Shown here: piece by piece, positions 10,735 through 23,205 of the stretch | Layout: every line of letters begins with the position of its first letter | How positions within the stretch are numbered: the stretch's first letter is position 1 | Assembly (NCBI GenBank): GCA_023055505.1 | Contig: JALIRH010000095.1 | Coordinates: forward strand, 1,054,001-1,118,000 | Reading direction: 5' to 3' | DNA: 64,000 bases | Source of the DNA: Callipepla californica brunnescens | Taxonomy: Eukaryota > Chordata > Aves > Galliformes > Odontophoridae | Notes under the pieces: model-generated | What the model was told of the DNA's origin: nothing | Seen by the model: the letters and a program-made list of their open reading frames with translations, nothing else | Database searches by the model: none | Program-made: the position numbers and the translations under genes

Positions 10735-13700
10735 CTAGACAAATCAGGTGTGATTCCACTGCTTCGAAATGTTCAGCAAGAAACCGTATAATCAGAGCAC
10801 CGCAAAAGCCCCCTTTACCAAGTAGATCACACCAGCAGCGAGCTTTCTGTTCGAATGGCGCTGATCTGCGAATTCCGATTCTATGGCATCAATCGCGGCT
10901 CCTGCGGCTTTTGCCGCTGAAGAAAGACGAGCGTCATCAAGGTGCCGTGCAATGAATAGCGGCTTCAAGAATCAGCCGGCAGAGGTCCTAATCAAGCAAA
11001 TCGCGGTTTCCATGTGAAAGTGACTCCGTTTCAGGAGTTGGAAGTGAATGGAAGCTGAATCCTAATATTAATGGGAGGGTAAGTTTGGATTCTCATTCTG
11101 CTCTGCAACTGTATACAACGTATGTCTGCATCATTCATTCATCTGCGAGCACGTTTTCATTCTTTTTCTCTGAGCAGTGTTCTTCTCCTTTTTAGTACCT
11201 CTAGATAATACCGACACACTAGTTTTTATGACGAAGAAACGGATCATTCCGATGTTCATTTGGAGCGGTATGAAATTCAGAGCTAAAGAAGTCAAATAGT
11301 AAGATTGAATACGTCAAGCTGTTTTTTCTACCAAAAGCATTGTGTGATTCAACCGCTTCGAAATGTTCCCCAAAAACACTGTCATCGGAGCATTGCAAAA
11401 GCCTTCTTTAAAAAGCAGAGCAAAACGGCTGCGAGCTTTCTATTTGAAACGAGAAGAACTGCGTATCAGGCTCGAATCGCATCAATCGCGGCTATTGCTG
11501 CTTTTGCCGCTGAAGAAAGACGCCAATAAAACGACAGACGTGCACTGAATAGCGGCATCAATAATTAGCCGGTTGCGGTCAAATTTCATCCAATCGCGTC
11601 TAACACGTGAAAGTGACTCAGTTTCAGGAGTTGTAAGAGAATGCATGCTGGATCCCAAACTTAGTGGGAGGGAAAGATTTGATTCTCGTGTGTGATTCTA
11701 CCGCTTCTAAATGTTCCTCATAAAACCTTGTCACCGGAGCTTCGTAATGGCTCCCTTTAAGAAGCAGAGCAAAGCGGCCGAGAGTTTGATGCTCGAACCG
11801 CGCTTAGCCGCGGATTCCCATTCAATCGCATCAATCGCGGCTCCTGCTGCTCTTGCCGTTGAAGAAAGACGCCAGTCAGACGGCAGCAAGTCACTGAATC
11901 GCGGCTTTTCAATAATCAGCCGGTAGCGGTCCTAATCCAGCAAATCGCGGTTTACACGTGAAAGTGACGCCGTTTCTGGAGTTGTAAGAGAATGTGTGCT
12001 GGATCCCAGTGTCAATAGGAGGGAAAGTTTTGATTCTCATTCTGCTCTGCTACTGAATGCAACGTAAGTCTGCATCATTCATTCATCTGCGAGCACGTTT
12101 TCATTCTTTTCTCCTACCAGTGTTGGTATCGTTTTTACTTCCACAATCTACCACATTCACTTCAAATTTCTTACAATACACGAGGATCGTTCTCATTTTC
12201 TCTCAAAAAGGTATGTTTTTCAGAACTATGAAAGCAATGGAGAGGCGTTAAGTACGGAAATTTAATTCTCCCAATGGTATGTGTGATTCTACAGCTTCTA
12301 AATGTTCCCCATAAAACCTTGTCACCGGAGCTTCGTAATAGCCCCATTTAAGAAGCAGTGCAAAGCGGCCGAGAGTTTGATGCTCGAACCGCGCTTAGCC
12401 GCGGATTCCGATTCACTCGCATCAATCGCGGCTCCTGCTGCTTTTGCCGCTGAAGAAAGACGCCAGTCAGCCGGTAAAAGTGCACTGAATCGCGGCTTTT
12501 CAATAATCAGCCGGTAGCGTTCCTACTCCAACAAATCGCGGTTTACACGTGAAAGTGACTCGGTTTCAGGAGTTGTAAGTGAATGGATGCCTGATCCCAG
12601 TGTTAGTGAGAGGGAAAGTTTTGATTCTCATTCTGCACTGCTACTGAATGCAACGTATGCCTGCATCATTCATTCATCTGCGAGCAAGTTTTCATTCTTT
12701 TCTCTGAGCAGTCTTGTTACCTTTTTTAGAACCTCTAGTCACACAAGTTTTTCTTGCCAAACAAACGGACAACTCAGATTGTCATTTGCAACGGTATGAT
12801 ATTCAGAGCTGAGGAAGTGAAATAGAAGCGTTAAGTACGTCAAGCTGTTTCTTCTACCAAATGTATGTTTGATTCCACCTCTTCGAAGTGTTCCCCAAAA
12901 ACACTATCATCGGAGCGTTGCAAAAGCCTTCTTTAACAAGCAGAGCAAACCGGCAGAGTGTTAATATTCGAACCGCTCAGAACCTCGGATTCCGCTCGAA
13001 TCTCATCAATCGCGGCTACTGCTGCTCTTGCCGCTGAAGAAAGACGCCAGTCAGACGGCAGCAGTGCACTGAATCGCGGCTTTTCAAAAATCAGCCGGTA
13101 GCGGTCCTATTCCAACAATTCGCGGTTTACACGTGAAAGTGACTCGGTTTCAGGAGTTGGAAGAGAATGTGTGCTGGATCCCAGTTTTAATGGGAAGGAA
13201 AGTTTAGATTCTCATTCTGCTCTGTTACTGAGTGCAACGTATGTCTGAATCGTTCATTCATCTGCGAGCACGTTTTCATTCTTTTCTCTGACCAGTGCTG
13301 TTATCCGTTTTACTTCCTTAATCTAACACATTCACTTCAATTTTCTTACAATACCCGCGGATCTTTCTCATTCTCTCTCAAAAAGGGATGTTTTTCAGAA
13401 CTATGAAAGCAATGGAGAGGAGTTAAGTACGGAAAGCTGGTTCCTCTCCCAAAGGCGTGTGTGATTCCACCGCTTCTAAGGGTTCCCCAGAAAACCTTGT
13501 CACCGGAGCATCGGAATAGCTCCCTTTAGAAGCAGAGAAAAAGCGGCAGAGAATTTGATGCTCGAACCGCGCTTAGCCGCGGATTCCGATTCAATCGCAC
13601 CAGTCGCGGCTCCTGCTGCTTTTGCCGCTGAAGAAAGACGCCAGTCAGCCGGCTGCCGTGCACTGAATCGCGGCTTCAGTAATCAGCCGGTAGCGGTTCT

Positions 13701-16080
13701 ATTCCAACAAATCGCGGTTTACACGTGAAAGTGACTCCTTTTCAGGATCTGTAAGTGTATGTATGCTGCATCCCAATGTTAGTGGGAGGGAAAGTTTTGA
13801 TTCTCATTCTGCTCTACTACTGAATGCAACGTACGTCTGCATCGTTCATTCATCTACGAGCACGTTTTCATTCTTTTCTCTGACCAGTCTTGTTATTCCT
13901 TTTCCTACCTCTAGTTAATATCGTCACACAAGTTTTTCTTGCCAAACAAACAATTCATTCCCTTTTTCTTTTGGAACGGTATGGTATTCAGAGCTAAAGA
14001 GTCAAATAGTAGCGTTAAGTACGTTAAACTTTTTCTTCTACCAAATGTATGTTTGATTCCACCTCTTCTAAGTGTTTCCCAAAAACACTATCATCGGAGC
14101 TTTGCAAATGCCTTCTTTAACAAGCAGAGCAAACCGGCAGAGTGTTAATATTCGAACCGCTCAGAACCTCGGATTCCGCTCGAATCTCATCAATCGCGGC
14201 TACTGCTGCTTTTGCCGCTGAAGAAAGACGCCAGTCAGACGGCAGCTATGCACTGAATCGCGGCTTTTCAAAAATCAGCCGGTAGCGGTTCTTCTCCAAC
14301 AATTCGCGGTTTACACGTGAAAGTGACTCGGTTTCAGGAGTTGGAAGAGAATGTGTGCTGGATCCCAGTTTTAATAGGAGTGAAAGTTTTAATTCTTATT
14401 CTGCTCTGTTACTGTATGCAACGTACGTCTGAATCGTTCATTCATCTGCGAGCACGTTTTCATTCTTTTCTCTGACCAGTGCTCTTATCCTTTTTACTTC
14501 CTCAATCTAACACATTCATTTCAATTTTCTTACAATACCGGCGGATCTTTCTCATTCTCTCTCAAAAAGGTATGTTTTTCAGAACTATGAAAGCAATGGA
14601 GAGGCGTTAAGTACGGAAAGATAATTCCTCTCCCACAGGTGTGTGTGATTCCACCGCTTCTAAGGGTTCCACAGAAAACCTTGTCACCGGAGCATCGGAA
14701 TAGCCCCCTTTAGAAGCAGAGAAAAAGCGGCCGAGAGTTTGATGCTCGAACCGCGCTTAGCCGCGGATTCCGATTCAATCGCACCAGTCGCGGCTCCTGC
14801 TGCTTTTGCCGCTGAAGAAAGACGCTAGTCAGCCGGTAAAAGTGCACTGAATCGCGGCTTCAGTAATCAGCCGGTAGCGGTTCTTCTCCAACAAATCGCG
14901 GTTGAAACCTGAAAGTGACTCCAATTCTGGTGTTGTAAGTGAATGGATGCTGGATCCCAGTGTCAGTGAGAGGGAAAGTTTTGATTCTCATTCTGCTCTA
15001 CTACTGAATGCAACGTATGTCTGCATCATTCATTCATCTACGAGCACGTTTTCATTCCTTTCTCTGACCAGTCTTGTTATTCCTTTTCAGTACCTCTAGT
15101 TAATATCGTCACACAAGTTTTTCTTGCCAAACAAACAATTCATTCCCTTTTTCTTTTGGAACGGTATGGTATTCAGAGCTAAAAAGTCAAATAGTAGCGT
15201 TAAGTACGTTAAACTTTTTCTTCTACCAAATGTATGTTTGATTCCACCTCTTCTAAGTGTTCCCCAAAAACACTGTCAGTGGAGCGTTGCAAAAGCCACT
15301 TTTAACAAACATAGCAAACCGGCAGCGTGTTAATGTTCGAACCGCGAAGAACCGCGTCTCAGGCTCGAATCGCATCAATCGCGGCTACTGCTGCTTTTGC
15401 CGCTGAAGAAAGACGCCAGTCAGGCGGCAGCAGCAGTGCACTGAATCGCGGCTTTTCAAAAATCAGCCGGTAGCGGTCCTATTCCAACAATTCGCGGTTT
15501 ACACGTGAAAGTGACTCGGTTTCAGGAGTTGGAAGAGAATGTGTGCTGGATCCCAGTGTTAATGGGAAGGAAAGTTTTGATTCTCATTCTGCTCTGCTAC
15601 TGAATGCAACGTATGTCTGCATCGTTCATTCATCTGCGAGCACGTTTTCATTCTTTTCTCTGACCAGTGCTCTTATCCTTTTTACTTCCTCAATCTAACA
15701 CATTCACTTCAATTTTCTTACAATACCCGCGGATCTTTCTCATTCTCTCTCAAAAAGGTATGTTTTTCAGAACTATGGAAGCAATGGAGAGGCGTTAAGT
15801 ACGGAAAGCTGGTTCCTCTCCCAAAGGCGTGTGTGATTCCACCGCTTCTAAGGGTTCCCCAGAAAACCTTGTCACCGGAGCATCGGAATAGCCCCCTTTA
15901 AGAAGCAGAGAAAAAGCGGCCGAGAGTTTGATGCTCGAACCGCGCTTAGCCGCGGATTCCCATTCACTCGCATCAATCGCGGCTCCTGCTGCTTTTGCCG
16001 CTGAAGAAAGACGCCAGTCAGCCGGCTGCCGTGCACTCAATAGCGCCTTCTCTAATCAGCCGGCATCGGTCCTATTCCAA
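10735..16080. repeat. Tandem array of ~590-bp satellite, A/B dimer pattern
   Basis: The anchor TTGCCGCTGAAGAAAGACG (or a close variant) occurs near 10910, 11503, 11855, 12443, 13030, 13622, 14212, 14807, 15397 and 15997. Spacing is about 587-600 bp, except one shortened ~350 bp copy. From about 12.86 kb two monomer types alternate. Type A has ACCTTGTCACCGGAGC and GCTTAGCCGCGGATTCC. Type B has AACACTATCATCGGAGC and an AAACAAACAATTCATTCCC segment. The dimer repeat is therefore ~1.18 kb. All copies share AATCGCGGCT boxes and TACACGTGAAAGTGACTC. There is no long conserved reading frame, so it looks non-coding. I do not recognise it as a named bird satellite. Confidence 0.9.
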
Positions 16081-17515
16081 CACATACGCTAAAGCTAAAC
16101 CTCACCCTACTCTCACCCTTACGCACCAGCTAACCCTGCCTCAATCCCTACATACAGATCAAACCCGAAACCTAAACCTAACCCTAAACCTCAACTTCAT
16201 GCTAACATCAACACTCAACCTAATCCTATCCCTAAATAGAATCATCACATTGAGAAACACTTTCTCCCTAACCCTAATCCGAAATCGAATCCGAAACCTC
16301 AAAGAATCCCAAACCCTTTCCATAGCTCTAACCCAATGCTGAACCCTACCCTGACCCACTTTCACTACCCCTTACCATAAAACTCAATCAACACCAAAAC
16401 CCACCCCTGACACTAAACCTAACACTAATTCTTATCCTAACCCTAACCCAAACACTTACCCTAATCCGAACCAAAACCCAAGCCCTAACCCGAGCACAAA
16501 GCCTTACCTTGCCCCTCATTCTATTCTGAACCCTAACCGGAAACCTAACACTTACCCTAAGACCAACCCTTTCCCTAAACAGAAATCTATCCCTAGCAGA
16601 AGCGGAACCCAAGCAAAAACTCCTACTTTAACACCAACCCCAAGTTGATGCCCAAGCCTAAACCTGACACATAGCATCACATTACCACAACCCTCACCTA
16701 AACTCTAACCCCAACCCTAACACTAAGACTTACCCTAGCTATCTGATGGTCCTCATACCCTATTCCAATTCCTAAACCCAAGGCAAACACCACACCAAAA
16801 GCAATGCCTACCATTTTCCAAACCTGACACTTAAAGTCAACCTAAACCTTACTCTAACCGTATATCAAACCCTGACCATTAGCCTCATTGTGACTCTAAG
16901 TCTGCCTTCAATCGAAATCTGACCCTAAAACCAACCCCAACTCAAAGCCCAACCCTAAACCTAAAGCTAAGCATCAGATTACTGCAGATCTCACCTAACC
17001 TATCCCTACTTCTAACCCCAAACCCAATCCAAACGCCAAACCTATTCCTAACCTAACACTAAGCCAGAACCCAACCCAAGGCCTACCCCTTCTCTCAGCC
17101 TAACACTCAAACTAACCTAGACCCAAAACCAACCCTAAATCAAATCCTAACCCTCCCCCTTACTCTATCCTGTACCCAAGCAAGGCGTAACCCTTCTCTG
17201 ATCCTAAAACTAAAGAGAGCTCTACCCCATACTCTAAACCTTCATCTACACCAAAACCTAACCCTATCCCTAATCCAAAACCTAACCCTAAACCTAACCC
17301 GAACTCTAACCTTAATCCTAAACCTAAACCTTACCCTAACCCTAAGCCTAACCTTAACCCTAAGCCTTCTCTGAACCTCAAACTAAAGAGAACCCTAGCC
17401 CTTGCACTAAACCTTCAGCTACACAAAAAAATAACCCTAACCTAATCCTAAAACAAACCCTCAACCTAACCCAAAGCATCAGATTACCACAACCCTAACC
17501 TGACACCTACACTCA
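16081..17515. repeat. Decayed CCCTAA block right of the satellite
   Basis: A C-rich telomere-derived sequence, strongly mutated. It includes AGCATCAGATTACTGCAGATCTCACCTAACC near 16972, an inverted diverged copy of the segment near 4990-5030. The left flank of the satellite is G-rich and this right flank is C-rich, so the satellite sits at an orientation switch. No gene is seen. Confidence 0.85.
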
Positions 17516-17671
17516 AATGCATCCTTCCCCTTATTTGAAGCAAAGTGAAATCCTAAATGGAATTCATAGGAAGAGCGAATTCACCAATCTTCATCGGATA
17601 CAATGCACAATACATATACAATATACATACAAAGCGTACAAGGAAATGACTGAGTTTTCTCGTCTGTTAAA

Positions 17672-17702
<31 letters not shown>

Positions 17703-17705
17703 GTT
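17516..17705. other. Short AT-rich stretch of unknown origin
   Basis: This sequence lies between the CCCTAA block and the left end of the class I ERV. It ends with an A-rich run of AAAAC repeats near 17670-17700. It could be the decayed 3' part of the retrovirus or an unrelated insertion. No 3' LTR matching 22659-23115 is present. Confidence 0.4.
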
Positions 17706-17729
17706 TTACATTTTTCTTAGAGTGGTTTG

Positions 17730-20700
17730 TAGATAGTCCGAAGTCTTGGACACCTCCCACTGGGGTCCTGTGTCACGGATTGGTCCTTTCACATGGCTTG
17801 CATGGATCCATCTGCGCTCAGCTGTCCGGATGGCTGTTTCTGTTGCTAATAAAACAAGAAAAGGTCCTTCCCAGCGGGGAGTTAGAGATGACTCTTTCCA
17901 CGTTTTAATTTAAACCTTGTCTCCTGGACTGATTCCATGTATTGCCATATCTAGCGGAGGCCGTTGGACCACCAGTCCTTCCATTCTTCATTCATTCCTT
18001 CTCTTATTCATTTCAATTCAATATTCCTGTATTTTCTTCTACCTTGGGATGTTCCGATGGGAGTTCTAAATCATATGGCATTCCATATCCCATTTCAAAA
18101 GGTGATATTCCAGTCTCTCTTCTTGCTTCTGTTCTTCAGTTAAGTAGTGCCAGTGGCAAACACTTCATCCAAGACATCTTGGTTTCAATCATTCCTTTAG
18201 TAAGCCGCTTTGGAAGTTCCCCATTCGACCTTTCTACTTCTCCAGAGCTCTGTGGGTGCCATGGGGTGCGATATTCCCATTTGGTCCCCATTGGAGCTAA
18301 AGCCTCTTACACTGCCTTTAATACAAAGTGAGGGTCTCTAGCTGAATCTGCAACTTCCATGTTCCCATATCTGGGGATAATATGTTCGAACAATGTCTTG
18401 ATTACTGTCTGGGCTGTTGCCCTAGCGGTGGGGTAGGCCTCCAGAAAATGTGTTCAATGGGCGATTCTTCCTAAGAAGTACTTCTATCTTCCAACCCTGG
18501 GGAGATCTGTGAAGTCTATCTGCATTTGAGCAAAAGGTCTGACAGCCCATTCCCTTCCTCCCTGTATTTTTTCCCTCAGTTGTTGTTTCTTTCCTTTCCT
18601 CCAAATCATCCAATGATCTACAATTCCTTTGGCTATGCTAGAAATGCCTATACACATCTATTTCATTGTGAATTGGTCCACCAAGGCCTGAAGCCCGCAA
18701 TGAGTCTGCTTAGGAAATTCTCATCTTCTCCAAGCTTTAGGGATTACCTCTCTTCCATCAGCTAATAACCATTTTCCCTCCTTTTCCTCAACCTCCATTT
18801 GTCGGAGCCGCTCTTTTCGCTTCTTCATCAGCAAAATTAGTTCCCCTTATTTCAGCCGACATCGCCCTCTGGTGCCTTTCCGTGTACTACTGCGCTTTTC
18901 TCTGGTTCTCTTCTTGCCCTCAGAGTTTGTCTTCTTAACGACTGGTGAATTAACCCTTTCCCGGGTGAGTTTACCAATCCTCTTTCCTCCCATCTTTTTC
19001 CCAAGGTATGGACTACCCCATACGCATACCTAGAATCTGTAGAGATAGTCCCAATGCTTCCTTTCAACATTTGAAGGGCTGTAAGGATTGTATAGAATTT
19101 CACAGCCTGAGCTGACCACGTTCTGTCCAATGCTCCCGATTCAATTACTGGAAATGTTTTCCCGTTTAGTAGAGCATCCCCTGATTTTCCTTTTCCTTCT
19201 ACCACCCGGGAGGAGCCATCTACAAATCATTTGCCCCCTTCTAAGAACTTCTCCTCTTCTAAGTCCTCCCCTCTTTTAGCCTGATACTCTATACACTGAA
19301 TGCAATCATGGCTTAAATCTTCATCTGGTTCCCCATAGAAAAATTGAGCAGGATTTGGCAAACTTGGAGTTTCTATTTCTAATTGAGGAGAATGGATTAG
19401 GATTCCTTCCTATTTCAATAGTCTAGCATCTGTAATCCACTTCTCTGCTTTTTCTTGGAGTACTCCCCTTATTGTCATGTGGACTATACACTTGTAATTC
19501 ACCCCTGAAAGTCATCTTCCCTGCTTCTTCTACTAACAGAGCTACAGCAACTATTGCTCGTAGACAGCTAGGCCACCCACGGCTAACGGGATCCAAGAGT
19601 TTTGAAAAGTATCCTGCTGGCTTCTTCTTCCCGGCCCATTCCTGGCTCACTACTCCACAAGCGATCCCTTCGTCTGTATTTACAAAAAGGTAAAATGGGC
19701 TTTTTAGATCAGGTAAGCTTAACGCTGGTGCATGAAGAAGATCTACCTTGAAGTCTTCTAATCTTTGCTCATCCTCCTGGCTCCACTTTCTTCAGCCATC
19801 TTGTACTAGTTTCTGCTATAAAAGCTTTACCTTACTGCTATCATTCTCAATCCATTGTCGACAGCATCCTAGCAGCCCTAACATCTGCCTCACCTGCCTC
19901 TTGCCTCTTGGGGCTTTTCAAGATCAAATCCCATTTGCCCGTTCTGGATCTAATGTCTTATTTCCCTTGCTTAACCAATGTCCCAAATATTTCACTTCCT
20001 CTTCTGTAAATTGGCATTTTGCCTTTGAAACTTGGAACCCCTTTGAACCAAAGAAATGCAATAGTTTAATGCTCTCCTGTCTAACTGTCTCCTCGCCTGC
20101 TCCAGCTAATAGTAAGTCATCTACATATTGCACTAAGGTTGCCTGTGGGTTTAGTTCATCAGTTTTTAGTACTTGCTCAAGGGCTTGCCCAAACAAGTTA
20201 GGGATTCTGTGAATCCCTGTGGGAGCACTGTCCCTCTGAGTTGTTGTTTTCTATGGGTGTTTGGATCTTCCCACTCGAAGACAAAGTAGTCTCTGCATTC
20301 TGCCGTCAGGGGGCAGGTCCAAAAAGCATCCTTGAAATCAATTCCACTATACTACTGAGATTCTGGCTTCAATTGACCGAGCAGCATATAGGGGTTTGCC
20401 ACTACTGGGAAGCGGGGAATTGTTCTCTCCTTAATTTCCCTTGAGTCGTGGACCAATCTGTATGTGCCATAAGGTTTTTTTTTTTTTACATGGAGTATGG
20501 GAGTATTCTAGGGAGACATACAAGGCTCTAATAGTTCTTTAGATATTAATCTCTCCATTTCAGGTTGTAGCCCTGATTTACCTTCCTGTGAAATGGGATA
20601 TTGTTTCACCCTAATTGGAATGCCTGGGTCCTTTAGAATCACTTCAAAGGGTTCTATGTCTAACTTCCCTACTGATTCTGGACTCTACCAAACTTCTGGG

Positions 20701-20800
20701 TTAATTCTAGCCTCATCTTCTATCGTTAGAGTACGTTGCTGAACAGTTAATTCTCTATCTTTTACTTCCAAATGTATTCCTAACTCCACAATTCAATCTC
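17730..20800 (-). pseudogene. pol: ERV pol remnant: reverse transcriptase, RNase H, integrase
   Basis: Pol would copy viral RNA into DNA and insert it in the host genome. Reverse transcriptase is recognisable at 19924-20196, with YVDDLLLAG and a following VKYLGH segment. The connection and RNase H region is at 19423-19650 and 18852-19205, with a TDSRYA motif. Integrase-type sequence lies from about 18613 down to 17730, including a PWHPQSSG-like patch near 18250 that is read from the nucleotide sequence. The pieces lie in different frames with several stops. The codon order is collinear with an ordinary gammaretroviral pol, so this is decay rather than rearrangement. Confidence 0.85.
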
Positions 20801-21080
20801 TCCCTAGCAAATTCTATTCTGCTTCAGGTACCAATAAAAAAGACTCAGTTCCATAGGTGCTAGGTGATTCTATTTCTACCTGCTTTACAACAGGTACCAT
20901 AAAAGGTTCCCCTTTTGTTCCAATTACTTGTAGCTCTTCCGAGGATAAAGAACATCCTCCAGGTAAATATTGAACAGTCGATCTTTCTGCCCCAGACTCT
21001 ACCAAAAATTCCATTTCCTGACGCTGAGAACCCAATTTCAATTTTATCAAGGGCTTGTTTCTTTCCCAGGTCCCCAGCAC
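20690..21080 (-). pseudogene. pro: ERV aspartic protease remnant with altered active site
   Basis: An open stretch of about 88 residues (20814-21080) has the fold signature of a retroviral aspartic protease: a hydrophobic strand, the active-site loop, then a later hydrophobic strand. The catalytic loop, normally Asp-Ser/Thr-Gly-Ala, reads Glu-Ser-Gly-Ala (LVESGAERS), so the catalytic aspartate is missing. It lies between the gag zinc knuckle and reverse transcriptase, as expected for a gammaretrovirus. Confidence 0.75.
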
Positions 21081-21089
21081 ATAGAGTCC

Positions 21090-22560
21090 CTGACCCCCTC
21101 AGTCCTCCTGAAACATTTGCTCGTCCCAGATTCTCTTTCTACAGTCTTTCTTCATGTGTCCCTTTTTCTGACAGTAGAAGCATTCAACTGTTCTCATATC
21201 TCTGGGTCTGTTCTGCTTGGGTTGAAGCGCATTTTCTGCCCGAGGAATATTCCCTCTTCTCCTTGCCTGGAACGCCCCCTTCTGTCCTTCTCTTACCGCG
21301 GCTATCAGACTTCCAGCTTGCCTCTTCTGAGTCTCCTCCTCTCTCCTTAACGTATACTTTCTGAGCCTCTCTCAGCAATTCATCTAATCCTCTCTCCTGC
21401 CAGTCCTCCAGCTTCTCTAGTTTCCTTCCAATATCTGTCCAGGACCTAGCTTCAAACCGCGTTTTCAGGAGAGCTCGCCCCACGGGGTAGCAGGATCTAA
21501 TCCTGAATAGAACTGTACATGTCTGCATAGTCTCTCTAACCACTCAGTAGGAGTTTCATCTATTTTCCGTTGCTTGCCTTATTTGCCTTATTGATATTCT
21601 GTCCCCGAGGGACAGATTCTCTAATCCCTTGAATAATAAGAACTCGCAAATCTGCCATGTGAGTACCATGTTCCTGGCTCTGATTATCCCAATTGGGCCG
21701 CTGTAAGGGTCACTTTAGATCTGCTCCTGGGCCAGACGGGTGTTGCTGATCCCAGATTCACGTACCTGCCCTCCTGATCATATCCCTTTCTTCTGCTCTA
21801 AATAGTATGCCCAAAATTGCCTGTGTTTCATCCCAAGTTTAATGGTTGGGACCTGAAGATTGATCTAGCCTCTCGGAGACCCCTCAAGGATCCTCCAGCA
21901 AATTCCCCATCTCCTTCTGAAATTCCCTTATGTATCTCCTGAGTTGAAGGGAACTGAAACATAGCCAGCTCCTGGCTTTGATCCTCCGGTAGCTACAGGT
22001 ATTTCTCTTAAAGGGAGAACGTTTCCTCCTTGACCTCTCTCCTGCCTAGCTTGCCTTCTAGTGATCCTTCTCCTAGGGAAGTCTAGGGGTTCACATTCAG
22101 GTTCATCTCCCAAGTCAGATTCAGCTTGCTCCGGCGGAGCCGCTGGATTCTGTTCGGGGGGAGCGTAAGGCGGGGGGATAGTGTATAATGTCCTCCTCTG
22201 TTGTATTCTTTTTTTTAATTAGGGGGAACAGAAAGGTTCCAATATCAGATTCTACCCATCATTTGCATACTCACCATCTTCCAGATTCAAAGGCTGTTTT
22301 TCATTTGCATAAGCGTTTAGAGCCTGGCAGATCCGGTCCTCAAAGGACCCAAATACTGGCCAGAACAGCTGATCTGCCCTTCTCTGCTTTCCTCCCCATA
22401 CCTCCATACAGTCATGTACCATCTTCACCTCACTCTTTCCTCGTCTAGAGGGAGAATCACCCCAATGTTTTAACATTAAACCTAGGGGACTTTCTAGTGG
22501 TATGTCCGGTAGCTTTACCTGCGAGCTGTACCTAGAGTTCGGAGCTACAGGTCTCTGCAC
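21090..22560 (-). pseudogene. gag: ERV gag remnant (matrix, capsid, nucleocapsid)
   Basis: Gag would build the virus core. A matrix-like stretch lies at 22252-22560, with SPLGLMLKHW. A spacer/capsid start with VSVPFNSGD lies near 21928-21960. The capsid C-terminal segment DIGRKLEKLEDW lies within 21184-21543, followed by a charged coiled region. A single CCHC zinc knuckle, CFYCQKKGHMKKDC, is at 21141-21182. The parts occupy different frames with stops between them, so no full Gag can be made. Confidence 0.85.
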
Positions 22561-22637
22561 AGAAGTTCCCCAGCCCAGGGGCCGTCCGAAGACGGGGTGC
22601 TCCCCTGGAGTGGGAATTCCACAGCAGAGTCGCCTGG

Positions 22638-22655
22638 ATCCGAGTCACGGCACCA
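22638..22655 (-). other. Primer-binding site matching tRNA-His
   Basis: The minus strand reads TGGTGCCGTGACTCGGAT, the 18-nt complement of the 3' end of vertebrate tRNA-His including CCA. It sits three bases inside the LTR end, where reverse transcription would start. Confidence 0.85.
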
Positions 22656-22658
22656 AAT

Positions 22659-23115
22659 TGTTAGAGGTGTGAAGAGAACGATACGCACCAACTGTTGCCA
22701 ACAGTAAGGAATTTATTGAGCAAGCAAGAAATGAGCGGAACAGCGCTGGGCGGCTGGGAGTCTCCTCTGCACCAGAGGTGCTCAACAGGGCCCCCCAACC
22801 CCTCTTTTCATTGCCCCTTATCTCTGCATTCATGTCTTATCTTTCTCTTCCTGGGCTGCGCTGCCTGTTATCTGGGGGTCGTTCTCTGCCTCCTGGCGAT
22901 CGAGATGATGAAGGCCATAGTTTTCCTCAGCTCCGATCACGCGCGCTCAAGAGGAGATTTTCACTTCTTTTTCTTTTGCAGTTTCTCCAAAGGTCACTGC
23001 TATCTGTTGTTCATTGTCCAGGTGTTAGAACTAAGCGCTGTGGCTCCAACTTGCACAAACTACAGTTTTTAGACAAAACATCGATATATCTCTTTTGAGA
23101 CTTCTACAAACTACA
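22659..23115 (-). mobile_element. 5' LTR of the class I ERV
   Basis: On the minus strand the LTR ends in CTCTAACA directly before the primer site. Its outer end is placed at TGTAGTTTG (23115), giving about 457 bp with TGT...ACA ends. The outer boundary is less certain because no second LTR exists for comparison. An AATAAA poly(A) signal lies near 22710-22716 on the minus strand. Confidence 0.7.
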
Positions 23116-23205
23116 TAGTTCTCAGAAAAAAAAACACGCTGAAAAACACGGACACATCTGTCTCGAGTCGGTTTGATTAACAAGTAGAGAACTCATTTTT
23201 ACCAC

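Larger units (their letters stand above)
17706..23115 (-). mobile_element. Class I (gammaretrovirus-like) ERV, minus strand, lacking env and 3' LTR
   Basis: From right to left the element shows an LTR, a tRNA-His primer site, gag remnants, protease, reverse transcriptase, RNase H and integrase, then stops. No env or second LTR is seen. The single zinc knuckle in gag and the YVDD reverse-transcriptase motif fit a gammaretrovirus-like element. Many frameshifts and stops break every reading frame, so it is a dead copy. The left truncation abuts AT-rich sequence and decayed telomere repeat. Confidence 0.85.

Noticed and set aside
10735..16080. Possible CRISPR-like or gene-family array
   Set aside because: Monomers are ~590 bp with diverged, not identical, repeats; no conserved ORF or spacer structure, and the genome is a bird's.
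17942..20444. Plus-strand ORFs across the class I ERV
   Set aside because: They are antisense shadows of the minus-strand pol.
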